DNA from: a virus
DNA: 64,000 nt
Reading direction: 5' to 3' (one strand)
IMG/VR virus record: IMGVR_UViG_3300027881_000536
Location: 1-64,000 of that record
Below, piece by piece: positions 17,533 to 25,617 of the stretch (the stretch's first letter is position 1; every line of letters starts with the position of its first letter). A program made the translations under genes and the position numbers. Below the pieces are notes generated by a model. That model saw only the letters and a list, made by a program, of their open reading frames with translations. It made no database searches and was not told where the DNA came from.

Positions 17533-18158
17533 GTTGGTGGCAAAGCAGTCAATCACAGACTCCTGCTCCACTAGGATTACCTGGAGGACAACAGACAATG
17601 TCCGCTTATAGGACGACTGACCCTTATGCTAATCCGTATGGTGCAATGGGCGCAGGGATGATGGGGGGGATGGGATACCAATATCAACAGGCGCCACCTT
17701 TGGCTCCTCCGAGCGATTTAGAGGTGATGGCTGCTCTCATACAGACTAGTGTACCTGTGGATAGATGGTTCGCTGGTCCTAATCTAGATGTGTTAGTTGC
17801 TTTGATGTACAAAATCAGTGCTCTTGCCACTGTGGAGACTCTGAAGAATGCCAGCCTTGTAGAGACTGACGATGGTAAGTTGAAGTTCGAGTTTGTGGAC
17901 GCAACACTTCTCCCCACTGTTGACAGTGTGACGATGGAGAATAACACCCTCGCTACGGCGGCTCAAACTTCCATAACTGCAGCCCATCAGCAGCAGCAGG
18001 CTATACTCAATATGGTTCAGCAGAACCTTATGAGTGACGCGCTCGGTGCTGCTATGGCTAACCCTGGTTTCATGCAGAATGTCGGTAGTACCATTGGGAA
18101 TGTCTTCAGGGGTGCTGTAGGATTACCACAACCAACTGTGCTACCCCCAACGGTGTGA
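17529..18158 (+). CDS. Unknown Gly/Met/Tyr-rich protein of the GTPase cluster
   Basis: A 209-aa protein. Residues 1-60 are low complexity (Gly, Met, Gln, Tyr, Pro). A helical core (about 62-165) contains Gln/Ala-rich repeats, and the C terminus is Gly/Pro-rich. There are no transmembrane segments or catalytic motifs. ATG 17529 overlaps the previous stop (ATGA), so coupled translation is likely. Confidence 0.7.
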   Translation: MSWWQSSQSQTPAPLGLPGGQQTMSAYRTTDPYANPYGAMGAGMMGGMGYQYQQAPPLAPPSDLEVMAALIQTSVPVDRWFAGPNLDVLVALMYKISALATVETLKNASLVETDDGKLKFEFVDATLLPTVDSVTMENNTLATAAQTSITAAHQQQQAILNMVQQNLMSDALGAAMANPGFMQNVGSTIGNVFRGAVGLPQPTVLPPTV

Positions 18159-18162
18159 TTAG

Positions 18163-18429
18163 ATGAAACCCTCTAGTATGAACCCCATGCAGTTCATTCC
18201 ATTGGACAGTGTCCTCTATGGCATACATGATATGACGAATGTGAAGAAATCGTCTCTGATTGATATGATAATGGTACAAGTCATCAGTATCACCCTAGGT
18301 GCATTCTTGATGATAGCCTTCAATGCCAATGATATGAGGCAGACCGAGTTGACATACTCAATGGCAATTCTGTTTACCAGTCTATTGCTGACCGGAGCCG
18401 TCTACCGCAGACTCTCCGACAGAGGCTGA
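18163..18429 (+). CDS. Two-pass small membrane protein
   Basis: An 88-aa protein with hydrophobic segments at about residues 35-54 and 63-81, a short polar turn and a basic end. It lies 4 bases after the previous gene and closes the GTPase cluster. Size and topology would also fit a holin, but no lysin is nearby. Its last 48 bases overlap the end of the minus-strand gene. Confidence 0.7.
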   Translation: MKPSSMNPMQFIPLDSVLYGIHDMTNVKKSSLIDMIMVQVISITLGAFLMIAFNANDMRQTELTYSMAILFTSLLLTGAVYRRLSDRG

Positions 18430-18699
18430 CCATTTCTCTATCGGACATTCGCTGTTCGCTAGTTTTGTTTTGTAACTAAGAAAGCATCTACAAAGGTTAC
18501 AACGGGTCCCACTTCTATGTTCACACGAATCGCAAATTACTAGTCTCTTAGTCTGTTCTCCATCAGTCACATGGTTAACCTTCATAATATCTACAGCCGC
18601 TTTCCTCAAATCTGAGATTGTGGAGGCTAAAGAGGACTTCTGCGACTCGGTTGCAGCCTTATGTGTCGCGACTTTTGGAGCCCTCTTTAGACCTCGCAC
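18382..18699 (-). CDS. Cys-rich phage protein, only minus-strand gene
   Basis: A 105-aa protein starting at GTG (complement of 18697-18699). The core (residues 53-90) has the spaced pattern C56-x2-C59-x7-C67-x2-C70-x-C72, then a K-T-K-L segment, C85-P and K-W. This matches a small Cys-rich domain I recall in many tailed-phage genomes (DUF6171-like); its function is unknown but it probably binds zinc. The N-terminal 50 residues are a basic helix. It is convergent with the membrane-protein gene (48-base tail overlap) and divergent from the terminase block. Confidence 0.75.
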   Translation of the reverse strand: MRGLKRAPKVATHKAATESQKSSLASTISDLRKAAVDIMKVNHVTDGEQTKRLVICDSCEHRSGTRCNLCRCFLSYKTKLANSECPIEKWSASVGESAVDGSGQQ

Positions 18700-18707
18700 G
18701 AAGTGCG
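18695..18707 (-). promoter_or_regulatory. Dyad over the minus-strand start codon
   Basis: CGCAC and GTGCG form a perfect 5-bp stem with a 3-base loop. On the minus strand the GTG start is the first triplet of the right arm. The 53-base gap between the two divergent starts must also hold promoter elements, but none is clear. Confidence 0.3.
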
Positions 18708-18752
18708 GAGTAACAGAAAGGGCTTAGAGGCTTCCCCCCATCCGTCGACTAG

Positions 18753-19439
18753 ATGGGCGAACGCGTTACTAGGTCCTCTTGCCGTCTCTGTCAAGATACC
18801 GACAGAGATTTGCTAGAGGAAGGCTTACTCCAAGGAAGTGTAATCCCTAAACAGTTGGACAAGGATAAGAATTGGCGTGAGGGCACTTCAGACCGCCATT
18901 TCAGAAATCATATGGGGGAGTTTCATATGGGTTCAAACAGTGATTGTGTTGTATGTACTCACCCAGAAAGACATGAGTTTGAAAGTGCCTATTTCCAGGG
19001 TGGTATGACCAGTGATACGATAGCCGAGTTAGTTGAGTGTAGTGAGTCCACAGTATATCACCACATTCGGCACCATCTTAAGCCCTTGATTCAAAAGACG
19101 GCAGCCCCACTCATTGCAATACGAACAGGTGAGGAGATGAATAGTCTCAGGTCCAATGTAGAGAGATTGAATGGTGAGTTGGGGGTTTTCTTGGATGATG
19201 CTGACCGGAATGACCCTGCCTATGTGAAGAATATTACTGCTTTACACAGGGAGGTCCGGGAGACCTTGGGGCTAATGCTCAAACTCCAAGAGAAGACAGT
19301 TGGAGAGGTCCAGCAGACTATCCAAGCAGATACTGTCAACATACTCAAGGTAGAACTCGCTAAGGAGTCTCCAGAGGTTTGGAAGAGGATTCGCAACAAA
19401 TTACTCCAAGAGGATGAGGTGGTGAGGATAGATGAGTAG
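18753..19439 (+). CDS. Probable small terminase subunit (HTH, zinc)
   Basis: A 228-aa protein. The N terminus has paired Cys (C-x2-C near residue 10; C-x2-C near 65) with His residues between, likely zinc-binding. A helix-turn-helix follows at about residues 84-108 (SDTIAELVECSESTVYHHI). The rest is coiled-coil-like helix. A DNA-binding protein with a helical oligomerisation region, at the head of the block that contains the large terminase, fits a small terminase subunit that recognises viral DNA for packaging. A transcription regulator is the alternative. Start ATG 18753. Confidence 0.6.
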   Translation: MGERVTRSSCRLCQDTDRDLLEEGLLQGSVIPKQLDKDKNWREGTSDRHFRNHMGEFHMGSNSDCVVCTHPERHEFESAYFQGGMTSDTIAELVECSESTVYHHIRHHLKPLIQKTAAPLIAIRTGEEMNSLRSNVERLNGELGVFLDDADRNDPAYVKNITALHREVRETLGLMLKLQEKTVGEVQQTIQADTVNILKVELAKESPEVWKRIRNKLLQEDEVVRIDE

Positions 19440-19875
19440 TGAACAAGAGCAGATTATGGTGCCTGTTGCTGACCTCATGTGCATAGATTTGAGGATGTCT
19501 AGTCTTCTCAGAGACACTAGACCCATACATAGGAAAGAGATGCCATTGTTTCTGACTTTATTGGAAGATGTAATTGAGCGTTGGTATACTGCAGTTGGTA
19601 GTATGAATGCAGCAATCTATGAGAAATATAATGAACATTCACAAGCATTGAGAGAATTAACAGAATCTTTCTCTAGAGTTTCTGATGACGATACTGAACA
19701 TGTTTTCGAGGAGCGAGAGCGTCTAGGAATCAATATAGAGAGATTTTACACTTTGATGGATTCATTTGCAGGTGCTTTTACTGGTCCTAAGGAACTGAGA
19801 GAGTTCTACTATAACATCAATAGCAGGGTTAGACTCACTATAGAAGCCATGACGGAGGGAAAACATGGGTGGTAA
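19432..19875 (+). CDS. Helical protein, unknown function
   Basis: A 147-aa acidic, mostly helical protein with no recognised domain. The ATG lies inside the last codons of the upstream gene (8-base overlap), so it is co-translated with the putative small terminase. It could belong to the packaging machinery. Confidence 0.7.
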   Translation: MSSEQEQIMVPVADLMCIDLRMSSLLRDTRPIHRKEMPLFLTLLEDVIERWYTAVGSMNAAIYEKYNEHSQALRELTESFSRVSDDDTEHVFEERERLGINIERFYTLMDSFAGAFTGPKELREFYYNINSRVRLTIEAMTEGKHGW

Positions 19876-21172
19876 GATAAGAGTCATCAAGGATGTTGGA
19901 GGGGGGTTAAGAGGCTCTACCTCTGGTCTTAGGTTCAATCCTAGAGAGGCCCCTGAGTTTGCAGAAGAAGACCGCAATCTGGGGAGGGATGACCCTGAAT
20001 CAAAAGAACTCTATGAGGAGAAGCGAAGGAAGGAGAGGGAGGACCGTGAAAAGAAGATACATGGTCTGCGACATGTCAATATCAAAATCCCCCAAAAGAA
20101 ACGACCTCGTGGAGATAATCAAAGAAATGACGAGGCTCTTTCTGAAATGACAGGACCCGCGAGTAGTACTGGTGCTCCCCTGGATGCTGCTACTGGAGCA
20201 AAGACTGGTACAGGTTCTGCTATGGGTGGACCCAATATAATGACTGGATTACCTATTGAGATAGATAATACTATCTTCCAAAAGAGAGAACTTTCTAGAA
20301 CCAGAAGTGGTATCAAAACTATTGAGTCTAAAGCCCGTCATGAGAGGCAAAAGAAAACTACCGTGAAGCGGAAGAAGATGGGTTTAGATGTTATCCAGGC
20401 CCGTAATAATTCCAAAACTTCTCTGAATGTGCACGGCACGAGACATCCAGATAGGGCTACTAGATATCGTTTTGGTGTAAGTAAGAGAACTAAAACTACC
20501 AAAGGGTTGCCCAAAAATCCAGTATTAACTAGGAGTAGACACCGTTCTGGTAGGAACTTACTTTGGATGCAGGCTAATCCTCAGAAGAGGCTTCAGAAAA
20601 CTCATAGGAGTCAGGCATCTAGAATGGGAGTAACTGCGCTTCCTTACACTATTCCTACTCCGTATGGTGCTGGTGGTAGTCTAGGTGCAGGTTCAGGTAA
20701 CACTTTTGCTAGCCTTAACAAGTACAGTCAGCGTAATCCCATGTTACATGCCCCTCCAATTATTAAAGGACCAAGAGCCCCTCAAGTGAGAGGTGGTGGT
20801 ATGGCTGGTTTAACTGCACCACCAGAAATAACTTCTTCCATAACTGCCAGTCCTATAGCGACTTCCTTTGATGGTGTACATTCAACTTATGACCAATTCA
20901 TGATTATGAAGCGAATGACTGGTCTCAGTATGGCTGACATCAATGAGTTCAAAATGTTGGTAAGGCAGTTGAGAAGATTGATGACTAGTGGTCCTTTCAA
21001 GAAAGCGGGTCTCGAAGATGCTGAGCATGATGATGAGAGACCTACACCCAATGCTCATAGAAAGACGACTTCCTCCCCTACAGGGGCTACTGAGATAGAC
21101 CCTGATGATGACCCTCGTTTCTGGGGTGCTCATCCTATAGGATTAATATCACCAAGAAGGGGGCATATGTGA
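19865..21172 (+). CDS. Basic, low-complexity 435-aa protein
   Basis: Not recognised. It is very basic (many Arg/Lys stretches between residues 40 and 250), with a Gly/Ala/Thr-rich segment (about 95-125), a Gly-rich middle (about 265-290) and an acidic end. Composition suggests a disordered, nucleic-acid- or scaffold-binding virion protein. It overlaps its neighbours by 11 and 4 bases. Confidence 0.68.
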   Translation: MGGKIRVIKDVGGGLRGSTSGLRFNPREAPEFAEEDRNLGRDDPESKELYEEKRRKEREDREKKIHGLRHVNIKIPQKKRPRGDNQRNDEALSEMTGPASSTGAPLDAATGAKTGTGSAMGGPNIMTGLPIEIDNTIFQKRELSRTRSGIKTIESKARHERQKKTTVKRKKMGLDVIQARNNSKTSLNVHGTRHPDRATRYRFGVSKRTKTTKGLPKNPVLTRSRHRSGRNLLWMQANPQKRLQKTHRSQASRMGVTALPYTIPTPYGAGGSLGAGSGNTFASLNKYSQRNPMLHAPPIIKGPRAPQVRGGGMAGLTAPPEITSSITASPIATSFDGVHSTYDQFMIMKRMTGLSMADINEFKMLVRQLRRLMTSGPFKKAGLEDAEHDDERPTPNAHRKTTSSPTGATEIDPDDDPRFWGAHPIGLISPRRGHM

Positions 21173-22749
21173 TGCAACTTCCTGTAATTATTCTGAAGAG
21201 TAGGGGTAATTGGTGGGATAACAGCCTTATGCTCAACAGAGATGAATTGCGAGAATTAGGACTTGATGATGTCAATGTGAACCCATTCCACATCAACCCT
21301 AAGACAGGGGAATATTTTGACCCCAGTAGATTCACTGTCAAGCATGGTTATGATGGCTTGGTTGATGCTATGGCTAAGAATATCATGAGGGGTGGTGTGA
21401 CTAGTGATATTGGTAGAGCGAAAATGCTGGCTAGAAGAGACTTGAATGAAGCCACTAAGAGATTCAATGATAGGAAAGGTGCTGGAGACCCGCACAAATT
21501 GCCGATGCCTTATCATGCGAGTGGGAAACCAGGACTAGACCCTCGTTACAAATTGACTCACTATAGTGAGGAATTCCAGAAACACGCTCGTCATTCAGTC
21601 GGTCATCCTGATGATGGTATGGATACATTCGTGGCTCCAGGTAGAGGTGGTAAGAGAACACATCCTAGAGATAGGAAGACCCATGTTCATGACCCACATA
21701 CTGGAAAATTGGCGATGTCTACTAGAGCCTTAAGCAATGTTGCAGATGCTGATACTGGTGAGAATATTGAGGGTGATGAGTTACATCCTTATGCTGAATT
21801 GAAACAACTTATCGAGACAGAGCGTGGTTATGCTTTCCCTGATTATGAGACTCGTGGTGGTATAATCAATGCTGATGTGATGATGGAAGACCACGGTGGT
21901 GGTACCAGAGGTTGGAGGAGATATCATAAGAATCAGAATCCACTCAGTGCTACTCATGGTGGTGGTACCAGTCCAGACCAAAAGTTCCATCGAGGTTTGG
22001 ATGGTAAGGGTTATGACATGTTGCGTGCCATAATGAGTCTACATCCTAAGTTCTTTGAAAGAGGTTCTTATCATGAAAAGACTGTACTAGATAGGCAAGA
22101 ATATCTTAAGGAGATTTTTGAGGACTCCCCAGCAGGAATGGCACCAATCCTAGATGAACTGGCTTGGACTCCAGTAGGAGAACTCTTGACAGAACCCTTC
22201 AGGGGTGGCAGAGTTGGTAGGTCTCAGAGAGGTGTATTCAAGAGAGTACTAGGTGAAGTGAAGAACTTAGTAGGTATCCCTGATGAGACTTTGGCTCATG
22301 AAAAAGGGCCTGATTCTGAAGAGTGGGCTCAATGGAGGGCTTTCCATGATAATTCCGATAATATGCATCTTCAGATGAATGAATGGCAGAAGGCCTACCC
22401 AATGTTGTCTAAGGCGCTTTATGCTAGCGTTCTCGCTCGTAGACAAGGAGGTCTATTACCTTCACAGTTGCAATCTGATATGGCTGCTTACCTTCCTCAT
22501 ATTTCTGCGATAAATCCAGCCGAAATCAAAGATATACCATTTAACCCAGGAGGAGGGGCCAAGTTTAGAGAGGTGTCACCAGAATTGAGTGAAAGGCCTC
22601 AATTTGCTTCTGGGGGAGGAGTTGAGCCGGGTTCTCAAGTTAGTGCTCTAGGTGCTGGGATGCCTGTCAGTAGAAATTCATCTGATATACTACTATCTGT
22701 CAATGCTATGGACGATGCGTGGAGTTTCATCAAGGGGGTGCACTGTTGA
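21169..22749 (+). CDS. Unknown protein with C-terminal AW-LK tag
   Basis: A 526-aa protein, His-, Gly- and Asp-rich, with no recognised fold. The last 13 residues include AMDDAWSFIKG, a C-terminal AW-LK tag. ATG 21169 overlaps the previous stop. The next gene starts on the same TGA and also begins with a tag, so two tags lie back to back in adjacent proteins. Confidence 0.75.
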   Translation: MMQLPVIILKSRGNWWDNSLMLNRDELRELGLDDVNVNPFHINPKTGEYFDPSRFTVKHGYDGLVDAMAKNIMRGGVTSDIGRAKMLARRDLNEATKRFNDRKGAGDPHKLPMPYHASGKPGLDPRYKLTHYSEEFQKHARHSVGHPDDGMDTFVAPGRGGKRTHPRDRKTHVHDPHTGKLAMSTRALSNVADADTGENIEGDELHPYAELKQLIETERGYAFPDYETRGGIINADVMMEDHGGGTRGWRRYHKNQNPLSATHGGGTSPDQKFHRGLDGKGYDMLRAIMSLHPKFFERGSYHEKTVLDRQEYLKEIFEDSPAGMAPILDELAWTPVGELLTEPFRGGRVGRSQRGVFKRVLGEVKNLVGIPDETLAHEKGPDSEEWAQWRAFHDNSDNMHLQMNEWQKAYPMLSKALYASVLARRQGGLLPSQLQSDMAAYLPHISAINPAEIKDIPFNPGGGAKFREVSPELSERPQFASGGGVEPGSQVSALGAGMPVSRNSSDILLSVNAMDDAWSFIKGVHC

Positions 22750-24209
22750 CAGCAATTGATAATGTTTGGGAGTTCTTGAAGGACTATCAAGCCGTAGTAC
22801 CTGGAACAGAAGGTGAGAGAGGGCCAAATAGGCCACTTACTCAGAGAGGATTAACTCCAACAGAATTATCAGATGCACCATACACATCTGCAGCACCTCC
22901 TGTTATGGCTGGTGGTATGGGCCTTGCTGGTGGTTTGATGGGTGGTGTGCTGGGTGGGCCGCTTGGTGCAGTAGCAGGTGCTGGTTTAGGTACTGCTTTT
23001 GGTGGTGCTATGGGTCAGTCAATAAAGCCTCAATCAATTAGAGAGCGTCAAGCACAGTTTAGAGCACAGCAAAGGATGCTAAGACAGAAAATGAGGCAAT
23101 GGAATGAGTTGAATCGTAGAGTTCAGTCTGGTACTGCTCGTTTCCCTGAGGGTTATGAGCATGGCCCTAGAATTCAAGTTGGTAACAGAACTTATCCTGT
23201 AAGAGACCTTCTTTGGCAACCTGGACATGAACGAGAATTAGTGATGGGTATACCTAAGGAATTCACAAGTGGGAAGAAGAGAGGGGAGCAAAGGAACATA
23301 TTTGGCCCTGATAACAGACATTTAGATGTTGGAAAACATCCTGTTCCCGGAAGGACAGTCTTTGGTCCCGGAGGATATGTAGAGGGATTCAGAGATTGGT
23401 ACCAAAGTGGTATGAGTAATGCTGATAGGGATGCTGGTAGAAGAGCCGCTTTCCTCAATGATAAATTCTCTCGTCAAGGGTGGCTCTATCCTGATGAGAT
23501 GAGGGCTCTACAAGACCATCATGCTAGTGTTAATCCAATGTTAGTTGCTGGTGCTGCTGATAAACTCGGCCTGATTCGTGAAAAGAAGGTTAAGGACAAG
23601 AAAGGAGAGGCTGAAGAAGAATCTTCAGATGATAGTCTTGAAGATGGTCTTAAAGAAGAGAGTGAGGAACTAAAGCGACTTGCAGAGAGAGGTAAGAAGA
23701 AAACTGGTAAAATTTCAGTAACGGAGCCTTCTGAATCGGAATGGCATGAGAATTTCGAGACACACACAGCCAAGGGTCATGCAACGAAGGATGGTAGTAC
23801 AGATACATATCACAATATGCATGCAGATACTTATGCCAAAAAGATGAAAGCGGCTTGGCCCAAGGGTTTTGATTTGGAGCCTCCTGAATCAAATAAATGG
23901 AGATTGGGTGATTGGGTGAGGAAGAGACATTTCGGAGTTTCTCCTGAGGCTAAGAATTTGAGTAAGTACTGGAAGACGATGCAGAAAGTCTTACCTCATT
24001 TGGACCAAGAGGGTATGTTGAAATGGATGCGTAGTCATCCAGGCTGGGAAGGAGTTCCAGACGATTTCCAGTGGCTTCCTGAAAAGGGCTCTAAATCTAG
24101 TGAGATTAAATCAGAAGGAGTCTCAGACTCTTCTGGTAGAAAGTCGAAGAAAAGTCTACATCAAATACATCCTTTAGAACAGGCATGGGCCTTATTGAAG
24201 ATAGGGTGA
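22746..24209 (+). CDS. AW-LK-tagged protein, tag at both ends
   Basis: About 487 aa. I choose TTG 22746, which overlaps the previous TGA and follows AAGGGGGTG with ideal spacing, over the in-frame ATG 22719. This leaves the tag (AIDNVWEFLK) at residues 3-12. A second tag ends the protein (PLEQAWALLKIG). Residues 50-90 are Gly/Ala/Met-rich (GGMGLAGGLMGGVLGG), resembling a glycine-zipper membrane-active segment. Then follow a basic helix and a charged acidic/Lys region. The glycine zipper plus tags would fit an ejected protein that acts on membranes, which is an inference. Confidence 0.75.
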   Translation: MTAIDNVWEFLKDYQAVVPGTEGERGPNRPLTQRGLTPTELSDAPYTSAAPPVMAGGMGLAGGLMGGVLGGPLGAVAGAGLGTAFGGAMGQSIKPQSIRERQAQFRAQQRMLRQKMRQWNELNRRVQSGTARFPEGYEHGPRIQVGNRTYPVRDLLWQPGHERELVMGIPKEFTSGKKRGEQRNIFGPDNRHLDVGKHPVPGRTVFGPGGYVEGFRDWYQSGMSNADRDAGRRAAFLNDKFSRQGWLYPDEMRALQDHHASVNPMLVAGAADKLGLIREKKVKDKKGEAEEESSDDSLEDGLKEESEELKRLAERGKKKTGKISVTEPSESEWHENFETHTAKGHATKDGSTDTYHNMHADTYAKKMKAAWPKGFDLEPPESNKWRLGDWVRKRHFGVSPEAKNLSKYWKTMQKVLPHLDQEGMLKWMRSHPGWEGVPDDFQWLPEKGSKSSEIKSEGVSDSSGRKSKKSLHQIHPLEQAWALLKIG

Positions 24210-24213
24210 TTGC

Positions 24214-25617
24214 TTGGTTGATAATGAGACTCAGGATGTCATTGAAGATATTGATTGGGAGATGTCCAAGAGGGACTTCAAGTTCTTTTTCGAGGAAATA
24301 CTTGGTTGGCAGTTGGCTGACCATCATGCTAAGTGGTTTCATAATCTAAACACACACAACAGGTACTGTGTCAAAGCGGCTCGTGACCATGGGAAATCCA
24401 CTTTGTTTCTAGGTTATATCCTTTGGAAGGCAGTATTTTGCCCTAGAACAGATATTATGATATTCAGCCACAGCCTAGACCAGTCAATCCGCCATATGAG
24501 AGGTCTCAATGACCTGATAGAGAGTAGCCCTATGCTGGCTAAGATGAAGGATAATGATGCTTGGTCCAAAACATTCTTCGGTTTCACTAACGGTTCTCGA
24601 ATAAACGCTAAGTCAGTGGGTGGTGGTGTCCGTGGTGCTCACCCGGATATTGTCCTCCTAGACGACATATTGTGGGGTACTACAGAAACTGAATTGCAGA
24701 GAGTAGCATCTTGGTTCTATGAGGTAATGGTACCAACAGTGCATCATACCTCTCAGTTGTGTATAGTAGGTACACCATTCACTCCTACTGACCTGTATAC
24801 TGAACTTGAGGCTAGGGATAATTATCTAGTTGAAACTTACCCAGCAATTAACGAGAAGGGTGAGCCTCTTTGGCCATGGCGTTGGTCACTCGAGGCTCTT
24901 GATTCTCGAAGGATGGATATGCCAGCCATAGCCTTCACACGCGAGTATCTCTGTGAACCAATGGATGATATGTCCAGCCTATTCCCCTCTACTATTGTCA
25001 ATGCCTGTAAAGACCCGTATCTCAATATCATAGATAGAAAGGACCCCGATAGTGATGACCAGTATTTTATCGGTTGGGACCCAGCCATATCTTCTGACCG
25101 GCAGGCTGACTATACTGTCATGCTAGTGTTACGAAGACCTGCAGATAACCCTGAATTACTGGAGTTAGTACATGTCGTGAGACGAAAGGGTATGGATTTC
25201 CGTACTCAGATTTTTGAGATTACCAGGCTTAACAGTAGATTCCGACCTGATGTGATAGAACTTGAGGCTAACCATTTCCAGCGAGTCTTTGCTACAGAAC
25301 TAAGAGCAGATACTGACCTTCCTATCAAGACATTCATCAGTACCAAGCAAAGAAGGGAGAGCCTTTTAATGGGATTAGTTCTACGCTTTGAACGCGAGCA
25401 GATGCGTCTGCCATGGGGTGACGAGAGGTCTCGGGACCTCATCAGCCAATTGGAGCACGAACTCATCATGTTTGGAATGAGCAGAGAAGGTAAGTTGGAG
25501 AGCATTGCTCGACATGATGACTTTGCTATAGCGCTTGCTTTGGCAGTTTGGGCAACTACTGAGTTCCGTGAGAGGATAATCGACTTGGATGACTTGATGG
25601 CGGGGTTGATAGATTGA
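24214..25617 (+). CDS. terL: Large terminase subunit
   Basis: The DNA-packaging motor ATPase and nuclease, 467 aa, near the usual family length. The N-terminal ATPase has a Walker A variant ARDHGKST (about residues 56-63), Walker B IVLLDD (146-151) and the motif III region VGTPFTPTDL. The C-terminal RNase H-like nuclease has FIGWDPA with its first Asp, VIELEAN with the Glu, and RHDDFAIALAL with the last Asp. It starts at TTG 24214 after GGGTGA. The portal gene follows one gene later. Confidence 0.96.
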   Translation: MVDNETQDVIEDIDWEMSKRDFKFFFEEILGWQLADHHAKWFHNLNTHNRYCVKAARDHGKSTLFLGYILWKAVFCPRTDIMIFSHSLDQSIRHMRGLNDLIESSPMLAKMKDNDAWSKTFFGFTNGSRINAKSVGGGVRGAHPDIVLLDDILWGTTETELQRVASWFYEVMVPTVHHTSQLCIVGTPFTPTDLYTELEARDNYLVETYPAINEKGEPLWPWRWSLEALDSRRMDMPAIAFTREYLCEPMDDMSSLFPSTIVNACKDPYLNIIDRKDPDSDDQYFIGWDPAISSDRQADYTVMLVLRRPADNPELLELVHVVRRKGMDFRTQIFEITRLNSRFRPDVIELEANHFQRVFATELRADTDLPIKTFISTKQRRESLLMGLVLRFEREQMRLPWGDERSRDLISQLEHELIMFGMSREGKLESIARHDDFAIALALAVWATTEFRERIIDLDDLMAGLID

